Positions 44,571 through 54,050 of a stretch of DNA of 64,000 nucleotides are shown piece after piece. Every line of letters begins with the position of its first letter. Position 1 is the stretch's first letter. The position numbers were made by a program, and so were the translations under genes. Where the stretch lies: contig JBANDB010000016.1 in the NCBI GenBank assembly GCA_037576215.1, positions 1,847,003 through 1,911,002 on the forward strand, given 5' to 3'. The DNA comes from Armillaria gallica (Eukaryota > Basidiomycota > Agaricomycetes > Agaricales > Physalacriaceae). The notes under the pieces were generated by a model. The model ran no database searches. It worked only from the letters and a program-made list of their open reading frames with translations, and was not told the DNA's origin.

Positions 44571-45060
44571 TCAGCTGACAGAATAGCCTTCCTTGCAATC
44601 CTGTAATCGCACAGGCTCGTACGCGGTGACCTTGTCGGCCTCAAGATCGGTCCGCACACTATAGACGACTCTCATCCAACACATCGCCTTTCGTGATTTG
44701 GGTCCAAGCGGCAGGTCTGACAGGCTCCTCGGAGGAGTCGTCGCCCATTCTGCTTGCACCGAACCAACTGTTGAAGTCTTTCGCACCGTTGAACATACAT
44801 GGATTCGCGTTGGGGTCTTTGGGAGCGTTGTGACTAGGTTGACTCTTCCTGTTCCGTATGTCAACGAGTTCTTCCCTTCTTCTCTCGACTTCATTGTTAT
44901 ACCATGGACTTGGATCTGGGCATCGTAGCAGAATGGGCCAGGATATCACGCTGCTGTTCAGGCTGCGGGGTCAATTCCGGCGTAGGCAGCTCTTCGATGA
45001 CGCTCAGGTGCAGCTTCATGCCAAGGTACCAATTGTGGGGTTAAGATTCATTACACGTTC
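44571..45060 (-). pseudogene. Degraded hypothetical gene
   Basis: Protein-like minus-strand segments occur in shifting frames: KLHLSVIEELPTPELTPQPE (near 45020-44960), WYNNEVERRREELVDIRNRK and NPCMFNGAKDFNSWFGASRM (44930-44740), and DLEADKVTAYEPVRL (near 44650-44610), ending EGYSVS at 44571. They cannot be joined into one open frame with good introns, so this is probably a decayed gene. Family not recognised. Confidence 0.35.
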
Positions 45061-45109
45061 GGAATAAGGCACGTCTTCCCTTTTTCCTCGCGGCTGTATT
45101 GTCTCAATA

Positions 45110-45650
45110 GGTGATACACTCGATAAACGTTGACATAAACAATCTCGATAGCATACACGCCGCGGACATGGTCACGGAGTATCTGGAAAATATCCCTCAA
45201 CTAGTGCCCTTGGCGGTTACCACGAAGGGATTTCTCGCCTGGTCTGTCTTCAACGATCCCGCCTTGGGAGTTATGCTATGACTTGTATGTCTATCAGCTT
45301 CTTGTATGTGACGACCTTCAGTTGAAACTTGAGCGTACAACAGGCTATAGAAGTTCAATCAGCTAGATGACGGCAAGGAGAAACGTCGACAAGTGCACGA
45401 TTGCACACAAACTCGGAAGCGGTCTCGCGTCAATGTTACATCTGAAACGCTATCACGTTCACTAGTCGACCTTCCATTTGACGAGAATGGGCATGGCACA
45501 TTGACTTTCGCCCGAAATATACTAGACGCTGATAGGAATATAGCGGGTCACGTAGACAAGTTTATTACCTTGTCACTTCGATGTGGGTTCTTTAGTATTA
45601 ATAACACCATTTTGCCACCGACAGCTGCAACTGTCATCTTGCGATGAATA
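45110..45650 (+). other. Orphan coding-like fragments
   Basis: The plus frame from about 45112 reads VIHSINVDINNLDSIHAADM, then VTEYLENIPQLVPLAV, to a stop near 45282. A second frame at 45393-45647 contains SLVDLPFDENGHGTLTFARN. Both look like protein but have no complete gene around them. Possibly exons of one decayed gene, not recognised. Confidence 0.3.
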
Positions 45651-45918
45651 TCACGTTTCGTCCTGGGATTAAGACCGTGCGAAGTGGGATACGCCATGAG
45701 TAGGAACCGCAAGGTAGCAAAGATACTAACCCTGTGGAGTCAGGTCAAGCCTACGTCTACCAATCGCTTTCTAGCCAGGAATTCGTAGACTTGCCCACTT
45801 GCTCCCGCCTCTCCAACTGATCCTCGGGCTTCGCTGCACTATTCACCTTCTTGGAATATGGTTGTCTGACTATATAACCGGACGAGGCATGTAACACCCA
45901 CATCTCCCACTCGCCCTA

Positions 45919-46707
45919 ATGTTCTTCAGTTTCGTCCTCTTCTCTCTACTTGCCTTTTCGTATGGTGCCCAGACTTCGAGGCAATTGGGGGATCCGGGAA
46001 GTATCCTCAAGCCTGTCTCCATTGACAGTATCATGGTGACTACGCATGTACGTCCTCTCACCCCGGCCATCGACATCTCAGCACTCATGCTGTGACAAGC
46101 CACTCTCTCTGAATCCAAACTTCGCTGAGTATGTCTCCATCCTTCTTAACCACCTTGCACTCATCTCCCCTCGACCCAGCATCTCGTTCAACGGTACGCC
46201 TTTCCTCGACCCTTTGCTCAACTACATCCAGTTCTAACAGGCGTCAGTCACTAACCCCCGCCTACCTGAGATCACACTCGAGCGTGTCATCATCTCCGCC
46301 GGTATCAACTCGACCGTATACATCTTCGCCGTCCACACCTTTAACACTCCCATCGTCATCCCAGGCTTCGGCAAAATAGATTCTGGCATGATCTACGACG
46401 TGTCACTTGCCCATGGCCTGTTGAAGGATGAGGTCATTGACCTAGGCTATCTTGACATATACAACCTGGATGTATACTTCAAGTACATTTTCATGGCCAC
46501 TCAGTAATGGTCGATTGTTGACGAAGCATTCTTGTAGGGAGGCGACGATTAACGGGGAATTTGGGATCCCGCGGAACGTTACAGGACTTGAGGAGAAGCG
46601 CGTTCCCACTACGTGAGTATGCTCTCGTTCCTGCTAGCTTGAGCTTATTCTCCTTCGGCAGCTACAAATCTGTTTTTTTCACTCCTCCTATAGAAGGATC
46701 TTCGTGA
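45919..46707 (+). CDS. Small secreted protein, family D (D4)
   Basis: Starts at 45919 with the signal peptide MFFSFVLFSLLAFSYGAQTS, then a diverged SIDSIMVTTH where relatives have NISVTIT. Small exons include LNPNFAE and SISFNG. The main exon (about 46246-46480) has PRLPEITLERVIISAGINST, HTFNTPIVIPGFG, IDSGMIYDVSLAHG and LDIYNLDVYFK. The next exon has TINGEFGIPRNVTGL and VPTT; after a GTGAGT intron the last exon reads TYKSVFFTPPIEGSS and stops at 46705-46707. All parts are open. It is the most diverged of the four copies, with the FDHTF block changed to AVHTF. Function unknown; secretion expected. Confidence 0.65.
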
Positions 46708-46864
46708 TATGCTACAAAAGCGGTTTAACTATACTGTATGCGAAGGAATTTAGTTCGCTTTAAGCTTGATAAAGTATGACCTCGACGTAGCAACTGGGGA
46801 ATAAAAAAGAATATAAATCGATCCTCCTTTACATGTATGTTCCGATTTCCCCATAGCTCTATTG

Positions 46865-47004
46865 CGCCTGAAAATGTTGCGGTCCATCTACTAGTAGCGT
46901 CCGGGGACATCGAGTCGGGGTGGTATGGAAGGAGCAAAGGAACGAAGCAAGAAGCTCAGAATATGGCACTGGAGAAGAGGCGCCGGTATTTGCCTGTAGT
47001 GTTT
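46865..47004. repeat. Duplicated segment X, copy 2
   Basis: Matches 42596-42740. The plus frame here is open (PENVAVHLLVASGDIESGWY, then QNMALEKRRRYLPVVF), suggesting an ancient exon. It lies downstream of A3, as copy 1 lies downstream of A2. Confidence 0.65.
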
Positions 47005-47227
47005 CCAGCCGAAGCCACATCGTTGTTGCCAATCCCTCAATCAATTCCGAGTACATGCAAATGGTTGATAGACACGATAAGATTATAGGTCGGTGTAAGC
47101 GAATATGTGAGAGGTGATTAAGATAATACACTATGAGAAGTGGTGAAATTAATGAGCGTGGAAGGTAACGCGAAAAGAATGGCTCGGGAAAAAACCTCAG
47201 TAAGATTAAAACCTGAAGACAGCTAGA

Positions 47228-48468
47228 TTAAGCATCAGTATCAGGCTTTATATCTACGACAGTCTGATTAGCCTCATGCAGGACATGGGGGTATTTCTCC
47301 ACACACCTTTGACAGAAGACAATATGGTATCCTCAGCCGAAGACTCGCGTTTTGGCATTTTTGACTGAAGCCGGGTGTGTAGTTCCTTATCCTTTTGGCG
47401 TGTGCGGTCAATGTCAGCTCGGAGTTTTGCCTTCATTCGTTCATGGTACTCCGCTTGGATGCTACAAAAAGTTCAGCACATTTGTTTGAACAACGGATGT
47501 CAGCTAGCGTACCTCTTCAACGCATCGAGCTCGCGAAAGAAGTCCCACGGGTCGTTGATCTGCTTGACGGATTCCAGGTCATCCAAGACGTCTATGACTG
47601 GCATGGTGTCCGGAGGAAGCGTGCCGAATAAACTGATACCCCAGATTGGATCGTCCGAAAAATCTTTGACGTCGTCATCATCCAAACGTGTGCGTATACA
47701 CGGCACGCAGTGCGAAACCTTCTTGATGAGCCCGCGAAAGAGTTTGGACACCTTCGAAAACCAGGTTGACGGTGCCGGTAGAGTATCGTCGACTATGCTG
47801 GCTGGACGAGATTGAAGGCTTTCACCGTCATGTTCAGAAGGAAGCGGCAAGGTTACCACGGAAGCTTCACGCTCGTCCGGATGGTCTTCAGTAGCACAGT
47901 CATCTTCAGTGAGCGGCTGGTGTTCTTCTTGAAGAGCCTGTTTGCGCTCAGCATCCTCCCAGCAGTAGTCTTCAAGAAGGCCGTCTTCCGTTTCCAGCTG
48001 ATACTTGGGATTTGGCCACGGGTTGCCAATGGTGAAGTCGTTTCGGATCCGACACCTTGTCGTAGCCTGTGTTGGGTGAAAGCAGTCTGGCCAAGGCAGA
48101 GGCACGGTGGGATTGAGTGGCGCGCGCGACAACGGGTTGGACGTGTTTGGTAAGACTGTTACGGCCATGTCTGGTAGGATGAAACGATCGGGCTGGCCAG
48201 GAGAAAGACCTTGAGAGAGCAAAGTCATGGCAACCTGTATGTACTCGACGCCGGGAACAGGGAGACATAGAAGCTAGAAAAAAGATAAAGAGGTCAGCAA
48301 AATGGATGCTGTGAATAATGTTAATGAACGCACGTAGGTAACACAGGCGACATAGGTCTTGGTCTCCAGAGTTTCGCAAGCTTTTTCCACCTCAGTATCC
48401 TTCAAAGATTCGAGAGAAGCGACGGGGTTGAGCTTGAAGGCGATGTATTCTCCAAAATGAGGGATCAT
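47228..48468 (-). CDS. Unrecognised family A protein (A3), partner of B2
   Basis: Four exons, about 355 residues, all open. Exon 1 from 48468: MIPHFGEYIAFKLNPVASLE, then KACETLETKTYVACVTY before a GTGCGT intron. Main exon: LLCLPVPGVEYIQ, MTLLSQGL, PDRFILPDMAVTVLP, VPLPWPDCFHPT, CRIRND and NPWPNPKYQL; an acidic variable middle; FSKVSKLFRGLIKKV and VPCIRTRLDDDD; LPPDTMPVIDVLDDLESVKQ and INDPWDFFRELDALK. Exon 3: the charged helix IQAEYHERMKAKLRADIDR, then LQSKMPKRESS. Last exon: DIKPDTDA, stop 47228-47230. The hydrophobic first third may bind membrane, and the end is basic and helical, perhaps a coiled coil. It is head-to-head with B2 at 359 bp. This is the best reference sequence for the family. 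Confidence 0.75.
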
Positions 48469-48563
48469 GACTGCAAAAGAGCAAGGTGAGGAGATTGGAT
48501 ATTCTTGCTGCGTGCTTCACGCTCGAGTTTAAGTCCCAAAATATGAATGTCGCTGAGTTTCTC

Positions 48564-48572
48564 CATTGTTCT
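48564..48572. promoter_or_regulatory. CATTGTTCT motif upstream of A3
   Basis: Same 9-mer as before A1, B1 and A2, about 96 bp before the A3 start. Confidence 0.4.
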
Positions 48573-48743
48573 TGGAACAAAGGCACAACACGCGAATAAA
48601 ACAAGAATAACGTGGGAGGTCAAGTTTATCCGGCAACTGCCGAGGGTACAATTGAGCGACTCAATTCTCTCGATCCTTATTTGTCGCTTATTGTCCACAA
48701 CCAACTGTGACTGACTTATCCTCCTACCAGGTTACTTGATCTG

Positions 48744-48757
48744 ATATATATATATAA
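48744..48757 (+). promoter_or_regulatory. TATA box of B2
   Basis: TA-repeat ending TATAA, about 70-85 bp before the B2 start. Confidence 0.45.
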
Positions 48758-48827
48758 GTGTTCATGTCTTTTTTGTCCAATCCATGCTTGCCACCCACCG
48801 CGTCTTCTTCCGTTTCCGAGTTACAGC

Positions 48828-50223
48828 ATGCCATCCTCTATCACTATCATTCCTCGAAAGGACCCTCCCCCCAAGTTTCCAGCAAAACCATGCTGCGGTG
48901 ACATCTTTGTTGTCGAAGAATCTCTGACAATCCCCTTTCACAAACTACTCGCAGTAGCGGTGAATACCGCCTCCATCAAAACAGCAGTGACCCCAGCTTG
49001 TCGTAGAATTGTCGAAACTATATGTTCTTCTTCGCGTTTTTCGGAGAAACTGGGTCGTCGACGTCCTGGAATCTTATGCCATGCTCCGCTTGGAGCAGAG
49101 GGCGACACCCGGCCCTGGTTATTTCTCATGGGGACCTTTGACGGTCACGACGAAATTAATCTTCCTCAAATATACCAAGACTTTGCGATCACCGTCTGTA
49201 CTGATACAACCCGGGATGGGGAGGGCAAGTTTACCATACGAACGTCTCCTGATTGGCGCATGTTCCCTCCAACGAAGACCCAGTGGGTTGTCGTGATACC
49301 CATGTCACCGCAGAGCGGAAAGCTTCCGGTTGAGCGATGGATCTCCTTTGGCGACCAAAACATACCTTATATGATAGAGCCATCTGAATTCGCTAAGCTC
49401 ACAAAGTACAGCAGAGGAAAGCTGGAAGAGTTCACTGGAAAGATTATGAGCGACCGAAACTATCTCACCAAGGTCGCTAAAGATATCCAGAAGCACGAAC
49501 TCAAGGTCAGTGTTTCTCATCTTTTGCTTCAAACTCTGCAATGACCTTGTTCTCGTATAGTATCGAGCTCAGAAGAAACGTGAATATGCTTCTAGTCGTA
49601 GGTCATCAGCTCAAATGCATCACCTGCAGCAGGGAATGCGGGTCCGTATCCTGGCTTCTAAGGACAATCTTCCTTCTAATCACGTCTAATTTTAGTCCAT
49701 GCAACTCACCGACTTCACCAGCATCGGATTTGTCAGTCGACTTCTACCACCATCATCCTCACGAGTCACCGTTCTTCGGGCTCCTCTTTCCCTTTCTTGT
49801 GCTCTTGGGTGTTCGTTGTTCCCGTTTCCGTGTGTCATTGTTTCATGGGCCCGAGCTCCGCTGCTGGTGCCGCATTGTTTCTCGAAATGGTGTGCGGCAC
49901 TGTTGCACTTGTTCGGTGCTTGCGCTTTGTTGTTTCCATGGGCCCAGGTTCTGCTGCTCCTGCTGCAGCACTTTTTCTTGGATGGCGGCGTGCTTGACTT
50001 GGTGTTTGCGTTTTGTTGGTTCCGTTCCATAGGCCCTGCCGTTCCTGCTGCCCCGCTGTTCTTCGAAATTGTGTGCTGCAACATTGCGCGTCCTTGGTGC
50101 TTGCGTTTGGTTTCGATCGTTCCCGCCCTGCCAGTTTTTCGGTCCTCTATGTTGCTCGTTGGTCCGTGCATATGGCTGTATGTTTCACAGTGTCTCACCT
50201 TACATGACCACATCCACTTATGA
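48828..50223 (+). CDS. Unrecognised family B protein (B2), 3' end replaced by a repeat
   Basis: Exons 48828-49505, 49561-49641 and from 49696. Conserved order as in B1: GDIFVVEESLTIPFHKLL, ACRRIVETICSSS, RRRPGILCHAP, PWLFLMGTFDGHDEINLP, KFTIRTSPDWRMFP, TQWVVVIPMSPQSGKLPVER, YSRGKLEEFTGKIMSDRNYL; exon 2 QKKREYASSRRS; exon 3 starts SMQLTDFTS. About 35 codons into exon 3 the sequence enters repeat R2 and the frame stays open to 50223, adding roughly 140 hydrophobic residues absent from B1. So either the protein gained a repeat-derived tail or its true end was lost. The core is uninterrupted. It is head-to-head with A3. Function unknown. Confidence 0.68.
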
Positions 50224-50437
50224 CGTGTTACTTCGGAATGCGTCGCTGGTTCTTTGTGTTTTTTTTTTTCACTTGTCCCTATAACACTTTAAATCCATGA
50301 GACGCCCTTGGCTGGCAACTGAGGGTATCACAGCGGCATGGAGTGTTGTAGTCTGTGACACGTTTAGTGGCGGCACAGAATCCCGGCGTTCCTTTTTGGG
50401 ACCTTGTCCGGTTATCTAACTATCTAACTATCTAACT
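49809..50437 (+). repeat. 620-bp dispersed repeat, copy R2
   Basis: Near-identical direct copy of 34502-35122, with a few substitutions and small indels (for example GCGCGTCCTTGG here versus GCGCGTTGG there). It ends in a different tail, TATCTAACTATCTAACTATC, which points to a 3' tail of variable tandem units as in retroposons. It is inserted in the last exon of B2. Confidence 0.87.
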
Positions 50438-50744
50438 TTAATTTCGAAAGATACGAGTCTTATTCCTCCTGTAGGACCGCGCATCAATGCAGCGCTCATC
50501 ACCTGGCAGGAAGCCCGTTGCATCTGTTTATAGTAAAGCTTCCACGCGTGTGGTCCTTTAATCTTGTCTTCAAGGCTATCTCATAATTTATTACTATGTT
50601 ATCTAATTCCCAGCGTCGCAAAGATCGTGCAGCCTGAGTCTTCCAGTTCTGGACCGTTATGTGAAACTACGAGATGACGTGTCTCCATTTAAAGACTCGT
50701 GTTCAAGGGACATTTTTGCTTGCAGTCGAGCATCTAGTCATCCT

Positions 50745-51000
50745 TTTGTTGGGCGGATTCAATAGCGGCTTCAGTTTTGGCATTGACATGCTCGTGATAT
50801 TGTTCTTCTATTCTGCGTGATGATAAGCGTATGCACGATGATGAGATGGAATCACAAACCTTTTGAGAGCGTCCAGGTCGCGAAAAAGTCCTATAAGTTG
50901 TTGCCTTCTTGCACCGAATTTACATCCTTTGACACGACTATCACTGGCATAGTGTCCTCAGGCAGAGGGCCGAATAGGTTACTAATGACTACATATGGAT
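50745..51000 (-). pseudogene. Family A fragment (A6)
   Basis: Only the 3' part of a family A gene remains: NLFGPLPEDTMPVIVVSKDV, a stop, then DFFRDLDALK (50990-50865). After an intron, RIEEQYHEHVNAKTEAAIES (50820-50755) follows. The first two thirds are absent. It lies between repeat R2 and the broken lipase gene. Confidence 0.65.
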
Positions 51001-51061
51001 GAGACTAGTGGTTCGGGTGAGCCAAATTTATTTAATACTCAATCTAACAAATGGCACATGC

Positions 51062-52336
51062 TTAATGTACAACAATGTTACCAGGACTTCCATTTATATG
51101 TCTCCTCGGCCGTCCATTGTTCCACTTCCCAACGTACTCAATCTCCATTTCTGCCATTAGTTCAGTGTTCAAAGTGTCGTTCAGTTGATTGTCTAAGAAC
51201 GCATTGGAGAGCCGTGCGATGATATCCATGAATCTGAGGCTGGTCTTAGTCCGAATACATGGCAAGAGAGGGTAATCAGAAAACGATTCATGTCTGGCGC
51301 GCGAAGATATCACAACTCTGCTTACTGTAGTGCAGCCTCCAAATGAATGCCCGGAAAAGGTGATATTTTCAACGCACTGTACGGGTTCGGGCCCGTTTTC
51401 GTGGGCCGACCAACTGTCCCAGTCCACAGCAGATCCGTCGATAGTTTCTAGTAGTAAATCCTCATCTTTCCGTACAAGTGAAGAGAAGGCGGAATGTGCA
51501 AGGTATACTTCATGCTTCCGAAATGTCAGCTGGTCCTTCCTGAGTGGGAATAGACAATCAGACGGCGGGTGGTCCCGTTCCCATCTATATAAAGTTCAAA
51601 TGTCAAGACTTTAGCATTTTGTTGTACGACTCACCGTACGTCTTCCTCTCGCAAATATCTTACTACTCTTGGTGTACGGATATTGTCGGTAATACATTTT
51701 CTGGTGGTGCAAGCAGGCGCAGTGCCATCTCGATGTTCAATGGCTAGGACAACATGCCCTGAAGCGGCTATCCGCGAGCATATCTGACTAAGAACAGAAT
51801 CATCAACGTTTGATTGCCAGGGAAACAATGATGAGAATTGATGGTTACCTATAAGCGGTACTGCTGCCTGCGAGTCCATGAGAAACGATGACCAAGGACC
51901 ATTGCTTCGTTCGCAGGAGCGGGGCATTGCGATACACAGGAACCTGTATTCACCTGACCATGCTAGTACCTGAATAAATGCTGCAAATAAGTACACAAAC
52001 GCCCACAGAAGCCATGACGGGAAACGTTCTGTCTGAAGATGAGCGTAGGACATGAAGCTATTTGCACAGAGGCCTACGTGAAGCAAAATCAACAAAACCA
52101 CGCCATGTTTCGTTCAGAGGTCTGTTTAACCAGTCAATTCCGAGTCTCAGTGTCCACGATTTATCAACCATGTCAGCGGGATAGTACGCGGTGAATGCGA
52201 CTTCGTCTAGGACAAGAGCAGGCTGCCCATTGGGCAATCTTGCAGAGCCGTATATGCGAGATGGTCTCACGGGAGTAACAAAGGTCGTTGCACCGACAGA
52301 ATAGGGATCATGGCAGTCAGGAAGATGGAAAGGCAT
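51062..52336 (-). pseudogene. PAF-acetylhydrolase-like lipase, degraded
   Basis: Starts MPFHLPDCHDPYSVGATTF at 52336 and continues ALVLDEVAFTAYYPADM, LNRPLNETWRGFVDFA, WLLWAFVYLFAAFIQ, VPVYRNAPLL, LVIVSHGLAGSSTAYS, ICSRIAASGHVVLAIEHRDG and LREEDVR, then ITFSGHSFGGCTT with the nucleophile Ser, and HESFSDYPLLP with the likely catalytic His. This is the order of fungal PAF-acetylhydrolase/phospholipase A2 group VII enzymes. Two frame changes lie near 52075 and 51965. The region between GHSFGG and HESFSD, which in relatives holds the catalytic Asp (L-D-P-W-type block), is almost entirely missing. It is therefore judged inactive. The enzyme class hydrolyses short acyl chains of oxidised phospholipids. 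Confidence 0.75.
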
Positions 52337-52587
52337 CTATGATTGCCGTAAGCGCAGCTGTCAGCGCTCATAAAAGACCGAGCAATTTTCTACGCTGAAA
52401 CAATCAATAATACTCTGAGCAAGTGTTAAACGAGCCTTAGCATTTTCTTATGTGATCATGTGACGACTTGCCCGAATTGTGGGAGAGAATGCACAATATA
52501 ACATTAATCATAGATAATCATCCCCAGGACAGCATGGAATTGGCTGTATTTCTTGGTTCTTCAGCCTTTTGTCGCACGAGTTCAATA

Positions 52588-53683
52588 TCAGCACTTCTTT
52601 GCTTTCATTCGCTGGTAGTACTCCGCTTCGATTCTAAGATTGTCAAATAGTCAGACTCTACATCCCGGCAATGCTAAATGGTTGACATACCTTTTCAAAG
52701 CATCCAGTTCACGAAAGAAATCCCAAGGATCATTGACTTTTTTGACCGACTCCAGATCATTCGATACAATCACCACTGGAATGCTGTCAGCGGTGACGAC
52801 CGGGGCAAACGATGATGTCGAGATATCATCGTCTTCGTCATAGGAATAGGCCGGAGAATGGGAAAGACGGGGAACCTTCACGAACAGTCGGTGGAAAAAC
52901 GACGAGACGGGGAAGCGTCTTCGAAAAGCGATCAGTAGTTGAGAACTACCAGCATCCCTACCCAGGCCGGCTGGGTAAGAAGTCCTGCTCTTGTCTTCGC
53001 TGGCTGATCGACAGTACGCGTTCTCGATGTCCTCCTCAAACCAAACGGGAAACGTATCGTTGGATCTTCGACACTCGTCAGACTCATCATCGGGAGATGC
53101 TCTGCCAACAGCATCAATGCCACCACTGGATGAAACATCTTGTCCAAGTCGTAGGGCATCCCTACGGTCAGCATCCTGGCGAAAATACTGGTCGAGGCGA
53201 AGGCGATCAGTGGCGAGCTCCATTTTATATTTGGGTTCTGGCCATGGATCGCCGACGTTGGTATCGTTTTGGACGCGGCATTTTATCGTTGCTTGTGTTG
53301 GGTGGTAGCAGTTTGGCCAAGGAAGGGGATTGGAAGGCTTCATTGGCGGTCGCGAAAGTGGGTGGCAAGTTTCCGGTGATATTGGCACAGACATGTCGGG
53401 CAGAATAAAGCGTCCCAGGTCACCGTTAGGAAGGCCCTGTGAAACTAGAGCCGCAGTAAGGGATACATATTTGGCGCCAGGCAAGGGGAAGGAGCAGAGC
53501 TAATGTATATTAGTGAGGTTAACACTCTGGAGTAGACGATGAACGTACATTGATAACACATGCAATATAAGTCTTACTCTTCAATGCTTTGCAGGCCTTC
53601 AACACCGCAAGATCGTTCAACGATCTGAGCGAAGCAACAGGGTCCAGTTTGAGAACGACGTATTCTCCAAAGTGAGGAAGCAT
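52588..53683 (-). CDS. Family A protein (A4), C-terminally truncated
   Basis: Starts MLPHFGEYVVLKLDPVASLR at 53683 and is joined to LCSFPLPGAKYVS. It has RFILPDMSVPISP, NPLPWPNCYHPT, CRVQND and DPWPEPKYKME, an acidic middle, FPVSSFFHRLFVKV, then PVVIVSNDLESVKK and VNDPWDFFRELDALK. The charged-helix exon starts IEAEYYQRMKAKK but meets TGA at 52588-52590. One base out of frame the sequence continues ADIELVRQKAEE, so a 1-nt insertion removed the C-terminal helix. The rest is open. No B partner is next to it; the FunK1 gene lies upstream in the same orientation. Function unknown; a truncated product may still be made. Confidence 0.6.
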
Positions 53684-54050
53684 GAGGATGGTGAAGAGGA
53701 AAGGTCAAGCATTTGAATTCACATTTGTTGGCTTATATGAACACTCTGCCTTTGTCCCCGAGTACCATTCGAGAGAACAAAGGCTAGCGACAAAGGCATG
53801 GTGGGCAACAGTTTGAAAGAGGCGCCGGCATTTGCCGACTGTGAGACGCTGCGCGTGACGCATCCGCTAGCAGGCTGGACTGAATTATTACTTGAACCAT
53901 GGCCAAGCCTTGTCTTGCGAATTTTTTTCTCAAAGGGGGGAATGATGACGGATGCTAGAGTTTCCCGCTCGGAGAAAAAGGTTAGAAATTTTGAAAGTAT
54001 TCTATAGTGTTTTACTATGAGTATGAAATAAGTACGCAGAAATCTATAAC
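53684..54050. other. Intergenic
   Basis: 367 bp between A4 and the kinase. ACCATTCGAGAGAAC near 53762 may be a decayed form of the CATTGTTCT element. Nothing else seen. Confidence 0.4.

Larger units (their letters stand above)
48469..48827. promoter_or_regulatory. Bidirectional promoter of A3-B2
   Basis: 359 bp between start codons. Holds CATTGTTCT (48564-48572) on the A side and a TATATATATATAA box (48744-48757) on the B side. Confidence 0.6.

Noticed and set aside
51631..52101. 156-codon minus-strand ORF with a membrane-like N-terminus as a separate gene
   Set aside because: Its 3' part is the PAF-acetylhydrolase exon; the apparent membrane stretch is the W-x-x-V-Y-L-F segment of the same enzyme family, and part of the frame is out of phase with the real VSHGLAG block.
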